64,000 bases of DNA from Streptomyces rimosus (GCF_008704655.1 NZ_CP023688.1:3658001-3722000); one strand, 5' to 3'; shown: positions 53,154 to 63,193, numbered from the stretch's first letter. Translations and numbers: made by a program. Notes: generated from the letters alone by a model not told the origin.

Positions 53154-54536
53154 ATGAATTCGCAGGGGGAACGCTGGACGTCGGATCACGTGCTCGCACT
53201 CGCGCCCGACGCACCGTCACGCAAGGCGGGGAGCAGGCTCGCGACGCGGGGCTCCTGGCCGGAGACCGGCACACGGGGCAGCGCGGTGTGGGGCCTGTGC
53301 AAGGGCAGCGGCAGCAAGCCGTACCAAACCGTCGTGGACACCGCCGGACCGGCCTTCAAGTGCAGTTGCCCGAGCCGCAAGTTCCCGTGCAAGCACGCAC
53401 TGGGACTGCTGCTGATGTGGGCGGGGGAAGAAGGGGCCGTCGGCGAGGGCGAGCCTCCCGCGTGGGTGACGGAATGGCTCGCCGCCCGTCAGCAGCGCGC
53501 GGAGAAGAAGACGGCAGCGGCGAGCAACGAGGTATCTGGCGACGGCAGTTCTGACTCTGCGCCATCCGCCGCCAATCAGGACGCCGCCCGGCGACGGGCC
53601 GCGCTCCGCGTGCAGCGGATCGCCGCCGGGGCCACCGAGCTGGAGCAGCGGCTGGAGGATCTGCTCCGCTCCGGACTGGCCACCGCCGACCGCGCGGGGT
53701 ACGGCACCTGGGACGAGACGGCGGCCCGCATGGTGGACGCCCAGGCACCCGGACTCGCCGCGCGAGTAAGGGAGTTGGGGTCGGCGGCGACCTCCGGGCC
53801 GGACTGGCCGTCCCGGCTCCTCGCGGAATGCTCCCTGATCCACCTCCTCGACCAGGCGTTCCTGGGCGTGGAGCGTCTGCCGCCCGCCCTGGCCGCGACG
53901 GTCCGCACCCGTGTCGGGCTCACCACCGACGCGTCGGACGTGCTCGCCGGGGCCGACACCATGTCCGTGCGCGACCGCTGGCTGGTGCTCGCCCAACAGG
54001 ACACCGAGGAAGGGATGCTGACCAGCAGGCGCATATGGCTGCGCGGCGAGCGGACGGGGCGCATGGCGCTGCATCTCTCCTTCGGCGGGCGGGACCGGCC
54101 GCTGGACCTCTCGCTGCCGAGAGGTCTCGTCCTGGACGCCGATCTCGCCTACTACCCGGGCGCCCGCCCGCTGCGCGTCGTCCTGGGCACACGGCACGCC
54201 GATCCGGTCCCGGCCGGTGGACCGCCGCCGGGCGGCGGCACCGACGCCGCGCTCGCCGCTTACGGACACGCGCTGCGCGACGACCCCTGGCTCGACGCCT
54301 GGCCGGTGGTCCTGACCGATGTCGTACCGATACCGGGGCGCGACGGCGAGCCCTGGCAACTTGCCGACGCCGACGGGGAGTCGGCCCTGCCCGTGGACCC
54401 GCGCTGCACGGAGCGGGCGGGCCTGTGGCGCCTGGCCGCGATATCCGGCGGCGAGCCGGTCACGGTCTTCGGCGAATGCGGCCACCGCGGCTTCGTGCCC
54501 CTGACCACCTGGGACCCGGAACCGGTCGCACTGTGA
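53154..54536 (+). CDS. SWIM zinc-finger protein of the MoxR module
   Basis: 460 residues. The SWIM motif is near the N-terminus: CSCPSRKFPCKHALGLLL, i.e. CxC...CxH. SWIM domains bind DNA or proteins through zinc. The rest is helical (about 100-230) and then a beta-rich part with RIWLRGERTGRMALHLSFGG. Divergent from the MoxR operon and 74 bp before the DUF5691 gene. No ribosome site except GGGAC, in line with a leaderless start. Confidence 0.85.
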   Translation: MNSQGERWTSDHVLALAPDAPSRKAGSRLATRGSWPETGTRGSAVWGLCKGSGSKPYQTVVDTAGPAFKCSCPSRKFPCKHALGLLLMWAGEEGAVGEGEPPAWVTEWLAARQQRAEKKTAAASNEVSGDGSSDSAPSAANQDAARRRAALRVQRIAAGATELEQRLEDLLRSGLATADRAGYGTWDETAARMVDAQAPGLAARVRELGSAATSGPDWPSRLLAECSLIHLLDQAFLGVERLPPALAATVRTRVGLTTDASDVLAGADTMSVRDRWLVLAQQDTEEGMLTSRRIWLRGERTGRMALHLSFGGRDRPLDLSLPRGLVLDADLAYYPGARPLRVVLGTRHADPVPAGGPPPGGGTDAALAAYGHALRDDPWLDAWPVVLTDVVPIPGRDGEPWQLADADGESALPVDPRCTERAGLWRLAAISGGEPVTVFGECGHRGFVPLTTWDPEPVAL

Positions 54537-54610
54537 CCCGGCGGCCGCAACCGGCCCTCAACCACCGGCCACCACCACCCACCCGTCCGATCACTGCCCG
54601 GGGGACGACC

Positions 54611-56356
54611 ATGATCGACGAAACCACCACCTCAGCCACCTGGGACGACCTGGTGAGCGCGGGGCTGCTCGGTACGGAGCGCCGTACGCCGCCGGTCCCC
54701 GGCCGTGCGGGCCGGAGCGCCGCGGGGGCGCTGCTGGACGCGGCCGCCGTGAGCACGGTCCGGCGCCGGGCCGCGCTGCGCCCCGCGCCCGCCCGGGAGC
54801 GTCCCGTACCGGCTCCGTCCGACCCGCGACCGCCGCTGCCGCCGGCCGCGCGGCGCAGACTCGGCCTGCTGCTCGCCGACCGTAACGGCACCGGCGGCGG
54901 TCACCGCCGCGGCACGGCTCCCGACCTGACCGAGCTGCTGCCGCAGTGGCTCACCGCCGCGACCGAGTACGGCTACCGCGCCCCCGAGGCACTGCTGCCC
55001 GCGCTCCTTGACGCGGCCCGCGCGCGTACGGACCTGCGCGCCGCGGCCCTCGCCTTCGCCGGGCCGCGGGCCCTGTGGCTGGCGCGGCTGAACGACGAGT
55101 GGAAGTTCGCGCTGCGCGGCGCCGGGAGCACGGCCGCGCTGCCCGGCCCCGACGATCCGGAGGCCGTGCGCGCCCTGTGGGAGGAGGGCCTGTTCGCGGA
55201 GCGGGTCTCCCTGCTCGCGTCGCTGCGCCGCCGCGATCCGGCGGCCGGCCGCGCCCTGCTGGCCCGCACCTGGAGTACGGAACGGGCCGAGGACCGGCTG
55301 ATGTTCCTCGACTCGCTGCGTGAGGGCCTGACGGTGGCCGACGAGCCGTTCCTGGAGCAGGCGCTGTCCGACCGCAGCCGTAACGTCCGGGGCACCGCCG
55401 CCGAGTTGCTGTCGGCCCTGCCCGGCACCGCACTCGCCGGGCGGATGGCGGACCGCGCCCGGTCCTGCGTCACACTGGCGCGCATCGAGGACGGCGCGGA
55501 CAGCTCCGCCGGGCCCTCCTCCGATACGGGCGATACGGGCGCCTGGACCCTCGTCGTCGAAGCGCCGCGGGAGTGCGACGCGGCAATGCAGCGGGACGGG
55601 GTGGTCCTCCGGCCGCCGACCGGGCGCGGCCGGCGTGCCTGGTGGCTGGGCCAGCTGCTGGAGGCCGCGCCGCTGGACTGCTGGAGCCGGTGGCTGGGCG
55701 GCCGGGAACCGGCGGCGATCGTGGCCCTGCCGGTGGCCGACGGCTGGCGTACGGAGCTGCACGACGCCTGGTGCCGCGCCGCCGTCCGCCAGCGGGACGT
55801 GGCCTGGACCCGGGCCCTGCTCGGGTCTCCGGGCGCCGCCCAGCCGGGCACGGGGCCGGGTGCGGGGACGTACGGAACAGGGCCGGCAGCCAACGGCCCC
55901 GCGCCCGCCGCCACGCCCGCCACCACGACCGGCGCCGCCCCCGACACCCCGGCCGGTTCGTCGCGTGACCTGGCGCGGCTGCTGACGGTGCTGCCCGAGG
56001 ACGAACGTGCGCGATGGGTCGCGGAATTCATAGCGGCCCACGGCCTGTCCGACGCGTTCCGGATGCTCGGGGTGTGCGCGGTGCCGTGGTCCGAGCCGCT
56101 GGGGCGGGCGGTGGTCGACGCGCTGGACATCGCCCGGGACGCGGGCAGTTATCCGTGGAGCTTCAGCGGCGTGATGGGCCTCGCCGAACGGTGCCTGGAC
56201 CCGGCCGCGGCGGACCGCCTCGACATGCTCACCGCGACCCCGGACGAGCCCGCCGACGGCTCGCCGGGAGCGGTCGGCTACTGGTCCGAGGCGTTCCAGC
56301 GGCTGGTGGGCACGCTACGGCTGCGCGCCACGATGCGGGCGGAGCTGACCCCGTGA
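54611..56356 (+). CDS. DUF5691 family protein
   Basis: 581 residues from MIDETTTSATWDDLVSAGLL. GTERRTPPVPG near the N-terminus and TELLPQWLTAATEYGYRAPE are marks of the family I know as DUF5691. A mostly alpha-helical repeat body follows, with a Gly/Thr/Pro/Ala-rich linker at about 410-450 and LPEDERARWVAEFIAAHGLS after it. No catalytic motif visible; likely a scaffold. In Streptomyces it accompanies MoxR, VWA, DUF5682 and SWIM genes. Confidence 0.8.
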   Translation: MIDETTTSATWDDLVSAGLLGTERRTPPVPGRAGRSAAGALLDAAAVSTVRRRAALRPAPARERPVPAPSDPRPPLPPAARRRLGLLLADRNGTGGGHRRGTAPDLTELLPQWLTAATEYGYRAPEALLPALLDAARARTDLRAAALAFAGPRALWLARLNDEWKFALRGAGSTAALPGPDDPEAVRALWEEGLFAERVSLLASLRRRDPAAGRALLARTWSTERAEDRLMFLDSLREGLTVADEPFLEQALSDRSRNVRGTAAELLSALPGTALAGRMADRARSCVTLARIEDGADSSAGPSSDTGDTGAWTLVVEAPRECDAAMQRDGVVLRPPTGRGRRAWWLGQLLEAAPLDCWSRWLGGREPAAIVALPVADGWRTELHDAWCRAAVRQRDVAWTRALLGSPGAAQPGTGPGAGTYGTGPAANGPAPAATPATTTGAAPDTPAGSSRDLARLLTVLPEDERARWVAEFIAAHGLSDAFRMLGVCAVPWSEPLGRAVVDALDIARDAGSYPWSFSGVMGLAERCLDPAAADRLDMLTATPDEPADGSPGAVGYWSEAFQRLVGTLRLRATMRAELTP

Positions 56357-56421
56357 GCCGCCTTGCCGCCGCGCCGCCGGCAGGCCGCCCGATCCCGGGC
56401 GGCCAACCCGTCATCGCGCCG

Positions 56422-56832
<411 letters not shown>

Positions 56833-57282
56833 CACTGCCTCCCAGCCCTGCACGGCACGACACGGCACCTGCACGGAACAGGGCCGCCGGACCGACATCC
56901 GATGTGCGGCCGCGTCGGCCGCCCCAAGCGTGAACGAACGTTATCGCCAGCATCCCGTACCCGGCCGTTTCGTGACACTGGGGGAGGGGGAAATCACACG
57001 TTGGGACACGTTCGCTACGCGTTGCGTTCCGCGACCCTTCACGCGGCGGGACGCACGCACGGGGAGCCGCAGTGAGGTCGCCGTACCTCCGCGCCGTCAG
57101 CCGCGCGGCACGGGGGTCCGGTTCCTGAACGCTTCCGTCTTCGTATCCGTACGGCCGGACAACAGCTCGCTCACACTCTTGGCAGCAGCTCGTTCACGTA
57201 CTTGTACGTTGCCGGAAACGGCTGCCCATGAGGGCATACGGGGGCCAGAGTCGTCTCCCGCGTGCCATTCGGGAGGTCGGCC
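56833..57282. other. divergent gap icmB / lipase
   Basis: 450 bp without a convincing gene. It should hold promoters for icmB (leftward) and the lipase gene (rightward). Short frames here lack codon bias or ribosome sites. GTGAACGAACGTTATC near 56930 is an AT-richer patch. Confidence 0.5.
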
Positions 57283-58185
57283 ATGAAGGCCCTGCCCTTT
57301 CTCTGCTGTCTGGCCCGCCCCTCCGCGCTGCTGCGCGCGACGGTAGTGGAGCTGGCGATTCTCGTCGGGCACCTTCTGCTGTACCCGACCGGCATCCAGC
57401 AGGAACAGCCCAGAGCTCTCCCCGGCACGCCCGCCGGCCCGGACCCGGAACACGACGCCGGCGGCGCCGACGCCATCGATACCGGCACCGGCACCGCCGC
57501 GGGTACGGTCCCGGCCGCCCGGACGGCGCTGCTGCCCACCGAAGGCCGCGCCCATCCCCCGGTTCTCCTGCTGCACGGCTTCATCGACAACCGCTCCGTC
57601 TTCGTGCTGCTGCGCCGCTCGCTGCTCCGGCACGGCTGGCGCCACGTGGAAGCGCTCAACTACTCGCCGCTGACCTGTGACCTGCGCAAAGCCGCCGAGC
57701 TGCTCGGCCGCCACGTCGAGCAGGTCTGCGAGCGCACCGGCCACAGCCGTGTCGACCTGGTGGGCCACAGCCTCGGCGGCCTGATCGCCCGCTATTACGC
57801 GCAGCGGCTGGGCGGCGACCTCCGCGTACGCACCCTGGTCACGCTCGGCACCCCGCACGGCGGTACCCGGGTCGCGCCTTTGATGTCGGCCCATCCGCTG
57901 GTCCGGCAGATGCGGCCGCATTCCGACGTGATCGTGGAGTTGGCGCGGCCCGCCCCGAATTGCCGTACGCATTTCGTCAGCTTCTGGAGCGACTTGGACC
58001 AGCTGATGGTCCCGGTGGAGACCGCGCGAATCGATCACCGGGATTTGATCACCCGTAGCGTGCGGGTATCCGGCGTAGGGCATCTCGCCCTCCCGGTCAA
58101 CGGTGCGGTGGCGGCCGGAATACGGGAAGCGCTCGGCGCCGAGGAGGAAGCGGAAGGCAGCGTGAGCACCACATCCGTGGCCTGA
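57283..58185 (+). CDS. exported or membrane-linked lipase/alpha-beta hydrolase
   Basis: 300 residues. An N-terminal hydrophobic segment (about 14-35) may anchor or export it. After a Gly/Asp/Thr-rich spacer comes HPPVLLLHGFIDNRSVF (oxyanion HG), nucleophile Ser163 in VDLVGHSLGGLIARYYAQ, and VSGVGHLALPVN with the catalytic His. Resembles the triacylglycerol-lipase group LipA/EstA of Streptomyces. GGGAGG precedes the ATG. Confidence 0.85.
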   Translation: MKALPFLCCLARPSALLRATVVELAILVGHLLLYPTGIQQEQPRALPGTPAGPDPEHDAGGADAIDTGTGTAAGTVPAARTALLPTEGRAHPPVLLLHGFIDNRSVFVLLRRSLLRHGWRHVEALNYSPLTCDLRKAAELLGRHVEQVCERTGHSRVDLVGHSLGGLIARYYAQRLGGDLRVRTLVTLGTPHGGTRVAPLMSAHPLVRQMRPHSDVIVELARPAPNCRTHFVSFWSDLDQLMVPVETARIDHRDLITRSVRVSGVGHLALPVNGAVAAGIREALGAEEEAEGSVSTTSVA

Positions 58186-58454
58186 CCTCGCCGTCCCGGG
58201 CCGGCTGCCACGCGGCTGCCGCCTGGGCACTTTCCAAGGTCGCGCGCGCCCTTTTCGATCTCCGCGCGCGCACCGGCGCACCCCTCGCCGCTTCGAACGC
58301 CCCTCGAACGCGGCGCCAAGAACGCGCATACTGTCCGCCGAAAGGCGGCCAAATGCCCGTTGTCGGGAAGCCCGAAACCTGCCGAAGATTGTCGCCGTCA
58401 CGTACCGCCGGGTACAGTCGCCGCTAATTCTCCTGCTGCCGAGGCGAAAGAGAA
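58186..58454. other. leader and promoter region of the M23 gene
   Basis: 269 bp without a gene. It holds a GCCGCC hairpin near 58340 with a GAAA loop and the promoter at 58389. No riboswitch like that before the last gene was found. Confidence 0.6.
58389..58418 (+). promoter_or_regulatory. promoter of the M23 peptidase gene
   Basis: TTGTCG (58389-58394), 18-bp spacer, TACAGT (58413-58418). Expected start about 58425, giving a 30-nt leader. Confidence 0.6.
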
Positions 58455-60170
58455 GTGGTGGTGAACGACCGTCACTCGCCGGAGTCCCCCGCTCCGGCTG
58501 TCCCGTCTCCCGATGCCTCGTATGCGCATTACCCCGCCTACGAGTCCTACGGGCACCAGGACACCCAGGCCGGCCAGGCGGCATACGGCGGCGGCGCACC
58601 GTACTTCGGTGCGTTCCCCGGCCACCAGGCCACCGGCGCGCACGACGCTTCGCCGTACGACACCACTGCGTACGGCACCGAGGCGTACGCCTCCGCCGCG
58701 TACGCGACCGGTGCCTACGGCGGCGGCTACGACGCGGGTACCCACCCCGCGGGCGTCTATGGCACCGGAGCGGCCAACTCCGGCTCCCCCGCCACCGGCA
58801 CACAGCCGGAGGCCGCCTACGACCCGTACTCCCACACGGCGTACGACGGCGGCTATGGACCGGGCGGCGCGGGCGGCCCCGACGCCTACGAGGCCACCGC
58901 GGTCTGGGGCGCCGTGGAGTCGGACGTGATCGCCGGCATTCCGGCGCAGGCGGGACCGCCGCAGACCGGGTACCCGTACGGCGACGCCGCCAGCTCCCAG
59001 TGGGAGACCATGACTTGGGCCGGGCCCGGCCTGGGCCTGTACGGCGGCGAACCGCACGAAAGCGGGCAGCCGTACGGTTCCGGACCGTACGCGACCACAA
59101 ACGATCAGTACGGGTCCGCCTACGGAACGTATGAGGCGGCTTCGGGTACGGACGCCCCGGAGGACCGATTCGCCGACGAGCACGGCCACGGCGCCACCGC
59201 CATCGCCGAAGCGCTCACCCAGACCACTCCGGCGATCACGCCCGGCCTCGACGGCCCGGACGGTTTCGACGGCCTCGCCTCCGAGGCCCCTGGAGGCCCC
59301 GGGTCCCCGGACGCCCCCGAGGACCCGTATGCCACCGACATCACTCCCGACGGCAGCCCCGCCTCCAGCGGCGTGCCCGTCGCGCGCGGCTCCCGCTCGC
59401 GCCGTGCCGCGCAGGGCGGCGGGTCGTCCGGCCGCGGTCGCCGCCGTACCGCCAAGCGCTCCGCGCTGCTGACCGTCGCGGTGCCCTCGGTCGCCGCCAT
59501 GGGCGTGTGCGCCGTCGCCGCCGCCTCCGTCACCAGCGGCGCCGAGAGCGGAGCCAAGGACGGCGTGACGACCCAGGCCGCAGGCGACCCCGGGGCCGTA
59601 CAGCCGGCCGTCGCCAACAACAAGCTCGACACCCAGCTCGCCAGCCTGAGCGCGGGCGCCGACGACTTCGCCGACCGTGCCAGCCGTACGCAGGAGCGCA
59701 TCGACCTCAAGGCCCGGCAGGCCGCCGAGAAGAAGCGCAAGGCCGACGAGGCGGCGCGCAGGGAGGCGATGCGCCCCAAGTTCGTGCTGCCGGTCACGCA
59801 GCACGGTCTGAGCGCGACGTACGGGCAGGCGGGCGTGAACTGGATGTCCGTGCACACCGGCATCGACTTCCCGGTCGGCTACGGCACGCCCGTCATGGCC
59901 GCCACCGACGGCACCGTACGCACCCAGTTCAACTCCGCCTACGGGAACATGGCGATCGTGACCGCCCCGGACGGCACCGAGACCTGGTACTGCCATCTGA
60001 GCACCGCCACGGTCCGGTCGGGCAAGGTCAAGGCCGGGGACCAGATCGCCTACTCGGGCGACTCCGGCAACTCCACCGGGCCGCATCTGCACTTCGAGGT
60101 GCGCCCGGGCGGCGGCTCGGCCATAGACCCGCTGCCGTGGCTGCGCAGCCACGGGCTCAACCCGAACTGA
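58455..60170 (+). CDS. M23-family peptidase with long repetitive N-terminus
   Basis: 571 residues. The first 220 are Tyr/Gly/Ala/Thr-rich, with many TAYGT- and AYGGG-like units. Then comes an acidic part, a basic cluster (SRSRRAAQGGG, then GRRRTAKRS), one membrane segment (about 336-358), a coiled coil (about 395-440) and the LytM domain. Zinc ligands are in HTGIDFPVGYG and GPHLHFEVRPGG. Cuts peptide cross-bridges in the wall. The GTG start is one of three in a row (58455, 58458, 58461). Confidence 0.85.
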   Translation: MVVNDRHSPESPAPAVPSPDASYAHYPAYESYGHQDTQAGQAAYGGGAPYFGAFPGHQATGAHDASPYDTTAYGTEAYASAAYATGAYGGGYDAGTHPAGVYGTGAANSGSPATGTQPEAAYDPYSHTAYDGGYGPGGAGGPDAYEATAVWGAVESDVIAGIPAQAGPPQTGYPYGDAASSQWETMTWAGPGLGLYGGEPHESGQPYGSGPYATTNDQYGSAYGTYEAASGTDAPEDRFADEHGHGATAIAEALTQTTPAITPGLDGPDGFDGLASEAPGGPGSPDAPEDPYATDITPDGSPASSGVPVARGSRSRRAAQGGGSSGRGRRRTAKRSALLTVAVPSVAAMGVCAVAAASVTSGAESGAKDGVTTQAAGDPGAVQPAVANNKLDTQLASLSAGADDFADRASRTQERIDLKARQAAEKKRKADEAARREAMRPKFVLPVTQHGLSATYGQAGVNWMSVHTGIDFPVGYGTPVMAATDGTVRTQFNSAYGNMAIVTAPDGTETWYCHLSTATVRSGKVKAGDQIAYSGDSGNSTGPHLHFEVRPGGGSAIDPLPWLRSHGLNPN

Positions 60171-60195
60171 CCGGCCGTCCCCCACAGCCGACGAC

Positions 60196-60229
60196 CCGTC
60201 CGGCGCCCCCTCGAGGGAGCGCCGGACGG
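60196..60229. terminator. bidirectional terminator, M23 / pcrA
   Basis: CCGTCCGGCGC and GCGCCGGACGG, 11-bp stem, with CCCTCGAGGG in the loop that can extend it. Confidence 0.75.
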
Positions 60230-60234
60230 CTGCG

Positions 60235-62712
60235 TCAGAGCTTCTCCACCGGCGCGTACCGCAGCAGCAGCCGCTTCGGCTTCTCGCCGCCGAAGTCGAT
60301 CGTCGCCTCCGCGTTGTCGCCGCTGCCCTTGACCGCGACGACCGAGCCCAGCCCGAAGCTGTCGTGTGTGACGCGGTCGCCGACCGCCAGCGAGACCACC
60401 TCGCGGTCCTTGGCGCGCCGGGTCGCGAAACCGCTCGGGCCCGCCTTCGTACGCGACGAGGACAGGCCGGAGCCGAAGCCCCCGCCGCCCGAGCCGGAGA
60501 GGCTGCCCATCGAGGCGGAGGGCGTCGCGGGGCCCGTGCGCCGCCAGTCCAGGTACTTGTCCGGGATCTCCTCCAGGAAGCGGGAGGGCGGGTTGTACGA
60601 CGGCTGGCCCCAGGCGCTGCGCATCGTGGAGCGGGTCACGTAGAGCCGCTCGCGGGCGCGGGTGATGCCGACGTACGCCAGGCGGCGTTCCTCCTCCAGC
60701 TCCTTGGTCTGGCCGAGCGCGCGCATGTGCGGGAAGACGCCGTCCTCCATGCCGGTCAGGAAGACGGTGGGGAACTCCAGGCCCTTGGCGGTGTGCAGCG
60801 TCATGAGGGTGATGACGCCGGTGCCCTCCTCGTCCTCGTCCGGGATCTGGTCGGAGTCGGCGACCAGCGCGACCTGCTCCAGGAAGTCGGCGAGGGTGCC
60901 GGGGTTCTCCTCGCCGCGGTCCTGCTCGAATTCGAGGGCGACGGCGGCCAGTTCCTGGAGGTTCTCGATGCGGGTCTCGTCCTGCGGGTCGGTCGAGGAC
61001 TGGAGCTCGGCCAGATAGCCCGTACGCTCCAGGACCGCCTCCAGGACGGTGGCGGGGCCCGCGCCGGACTCGACGATGGTCCGCAGCTCCTCCATGAGCG
61101 TGTTGAAGCGCTTGACGGCGTTGGCGGAGCGCGCGGCCATGCCGTACGCCTCGTCGACGCGGCGCAGCGCCTGCGGGAAGGTGATCTTCTCGCGGGCGGA
61201 CAGCGCGTCGATCATCGCCTCGGCGCGCTCGCCGATGCCGCGCTTGGGCACGTTCAGGATGCGGCGCAGCGGGACGGTGTCCTCGGGGTTGGCGAGGACG
61301 CGCAGGTACGCGAGGACGTCGCGGACCTCCTTGCGCTCGTAGAAGCGCACGCCGCCGACGACCTTGTAGGGCAGGCCGACCCGGATGAAGATCTCTTCGA
61401 AGACGCGGGACTGGGCGTTGGTGCGGTAGAAGACCGCGACATCGCCCGCCTTGGCGTCGCCCGCGTCGGTCAGCCGGTCGATCTCGTCGGCGACGAACTG
61501 GGCCTCGTCGTGCTCGGTGTCGGCGACGTAGCCGATGATGCGGGGGCCCTCGCCGGCGTCCGTCCACAGGTTCTTGGGGCGGCGGTTCTCGTTGCGCTCG
61601 ATGACGGCGTTGGCGGCGCTGAGGATCGTCTGGGAGGAGCGGTAGTTCTGCTCCAGCATGATCGTCGTGGCGTCCGGATAGTCCTCCTCGAACTGGAGGA
61701 TGTTACGGATCGTGGCGCCGCGGAACGCGTAGATCGACTGGTCGGCGTCACCGACCACGCACAGCTCACCGGCCGACTCGGCCGGTCCCACCAGCTCCCG
61801 TACGAGGGTGTACTGGGCATGGTTGGTGTCCTGGTACTCGTCCACGAGGACGTGCCGGAAGCGGCGGCGGTAGTGGTCGGCGACATCGGGGAACGCCTGG
61901 AGGAGGTTGACCGTGGTCATGATGATGTCGTCGAAGTCCAGGGCGTTGGCCTCGCGCAGCCGGGCCTGGTACATCGCGTACGCCTCGGCCACCGACTTCT
62001 CGAAACCGTCGGCCGCCTGGTCAGCGAAGGTCTCCTCGTCGATGAGCTCGTTCTTGAGGTTGGAGACCTTGGCGCTGAAGGACTTGGGCGGGAACCGCTT
62101 GGGGTCGAGATCCAGATCCCGGCAGACCAGGGCCATCAGGCGCTTGGAGTCGGCCGCGTCGTAGATCGAGAAGGACGACGTGAAGCCCAGCTTCTTGGAC
62201 TCGCGGCGCAGGATGCGCACGCACGCGCTGTGGAAGGTGGAGACCCACATGGCGTTCGCGCGGGGGCCGACCAGGTCCTCGACGCGCTCCTTCATCTCGC
62301 CCGCGGCCTTGTTGGTGAAGGTGATCGCGAGGATCTGGCCGGGGTGCACACCGCGGGCGCCGAGCAGGTGCGCGATGCGGTGCGTCAGGACGCGGGTCTT
62401 GCCGGAGCCGGCGCCCGCGACGATGAGCAGCGGCCCGCCGCTGTGCACCACGGCGGCCTTCTGCTGGTCGTTCAGCCCCTCCAGGAGGGCGGCGGGGTCC
62501 ACCGCGGGGCGGGGGGCGCCGTCGCGGTAGTACGGGTCGCGGCCCGGGCCCACGGCGTGCGGGATGCCGCCGGGCACGTCGAATCGCCCGCCGAACAGGT
62601 CGGCCGGGATCTCCTCCTGTGCCGGACCGCTCTCGTCCTCGGGAGGCGGCGGGGGCCCCTCATCCGTGGGTTCGAGGTCCGCCAGGAAACTGTCGTCAAA
62701 GAGGCTGCTCAT
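60235..62712 (-). CDS. pcrA: ATP-dependent DNA helicase PcrA
   Basis: 825 residues. Acidic, Pro-rich start, then superfamily 1 motifs: Q-motif GLNDQQKAAV, Walker A AGAGSGKTRVLTHRI, TFTNKAAGEMKER, DEYQDTN, GDADQSIYAFRGA, LEQNYRSSQ, TLHTAKGLEFPTVF and VGITRARERLYV. C-terminal part has a Ser/Gly linker and a Tudor-like end with HDSFGLGSVVAVKG. 3'-5' helicase for repair and replication restart. Unwinds DNA in the cytoplasm. Confidence 0.96.
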   Translation of the reverse strand: MSSLFDDSFLADLEPTDEGPPPPPEDESGPAQEEIPADLFGGRFDVPGGIPHAVGPGRDPYYRDGAPRPAVDPAALLEGLNDQQKAAVVHSGGPLLIVAGAGSGKTRVLTHRIAHLLGARGVHPGQILAITFTNKAAGEMKERVEDLVGPRANAMWVSTFHSACVRILRRESKKLGFTSSFSIYDAADSKRLMALVCRDLDLDPKRFPPKSFSAKVSNLKNELIDEETFADQAADGFEKSVAEAYAMYQARLREANALDFDDIIMTTVNLLQAFPDVADHYRRRFRHVLVDEYQDTNHAQYTLVRELVGPAESAGELCVVGDADQSIYAFRGATIRNILQFEEDYPDATTIMLEQNYRSSQTILSAANAVIERNENRRPKNLWTDAGEGPRIIGYVADTEHDEAQFVADEIDRLTDAGDAKAGDVAVFYRTNAQSRVFEEIFIRVGLPYKVVGGVRFYERKEVRDVLAYLRVLANPEDTVPLRRILNVPKRGIGERAEAMIDALSAREKITFPQALRRVDEAYGMAARSANAVKRFNTLMEELRTIVESGAGPATVLEAVLERTGYLAELQSSTDPQDETRIENLQELAAVALEFEQDRGEENPGTLADFLEQVALVADSDQIPDEDEEGTGVITLMTLHTAKGLEFPTVFLTGMEDGVFPHMRALGQTKELEEERRLAYVGITRARERLYVTRSTMRSAWGQPSYNPPSRFLEEIPDKYLDWRRTGPATPSASMGSLSGSGGGGFGSGLSSSRTKAGPSGFATRRAKDREVVSLAVGDRVTHDSFGLGSVVAVKGSGDNAEATIDFGGEKPKRLLLRYAPVEKL

Positions 62713-63193
62713 CGCCCATCGAGTGTAGGCCGCCGCACTGACAGCCCGGCCCGAACCGCGAAAACCGGCCGTGTGACCTGGCCCGCCTTCCCCGGCGGGT
62801 GGCGGGCGTCACAGGACACGCACCGGTCGCGGAAAGATCACGAAAAGGTTTCGGGCATATCGCACATCAGCCTTCCCAGGGGCCACACGGGTTGGCTACC
62901 GTGCTCGCTCGGGCAGCCCGCCGTCCCCGCGGTCGAACAGCGTCCGCACGGGCCGCCCCCGCCGAGTCCGGCCCTGCCGCCAGGCGTCCGGAGCCGGGGA
63001 CCCACACGTACCACCGAGGTGAATCGGCCGGTACGGCACACGCCGAGAGGCGCCTCGGAGCACCGCCCGGAGCACCCGCTCAGGGCACCGCCCCGGGACC
63101 TCTCCCGCAGCCGTACGGACCGTAGGGCACCCTTCCGTACGCCCGAACCTGTCAGCTAACCCGGTAGGCGGTCCACGGAAGGAGGCGCCGATC
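62713..63193. other. divergent gap pcrA / NlpC gene
   Basis: 481 bp without a gene. The right part is the riboswitch; TACCGT at 62897 is a possible -10 for it. The left part should hold the pcrA promoter. Confidence 0.6.
62925..63186 (+). promoter_or_regulatory. c-di-AMP (ydaO-type) riboswitch candidate
   Basis: The leader of the last gene contains GAGCCGGGGACCCAC (about 62990) and, 13 nt later, CGAGGTGAATCGGCC (about 63016), the two best-conserved blocks I know from actinobacterial ydaO leaders. It ends with GTCAGCTAACCCGGTAGGCG (about 63150), also typical, then the ribosome site GGAAGGAGG. Such riboswitches turn off cell-wall hydrolase genes (rpf, NlpC/P60) when c-di-AMP is high. Boundaries are approximate; I could not fold it. 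Confidence 0.7.

Noticed and set aside
62799..63125. 108-codon frame before the last gene
   Set aside because: Lies in the leader with riboswitch-like blocks; low-complexity product without a ribosome site.
60364..63159. 931-codon open frame on the + strand
   Set aside because: It is antisense to pcrA, rich in Gly/Arg/Ala/Val, has no domain, and arises from GC bias in the third codon position of pcrA.
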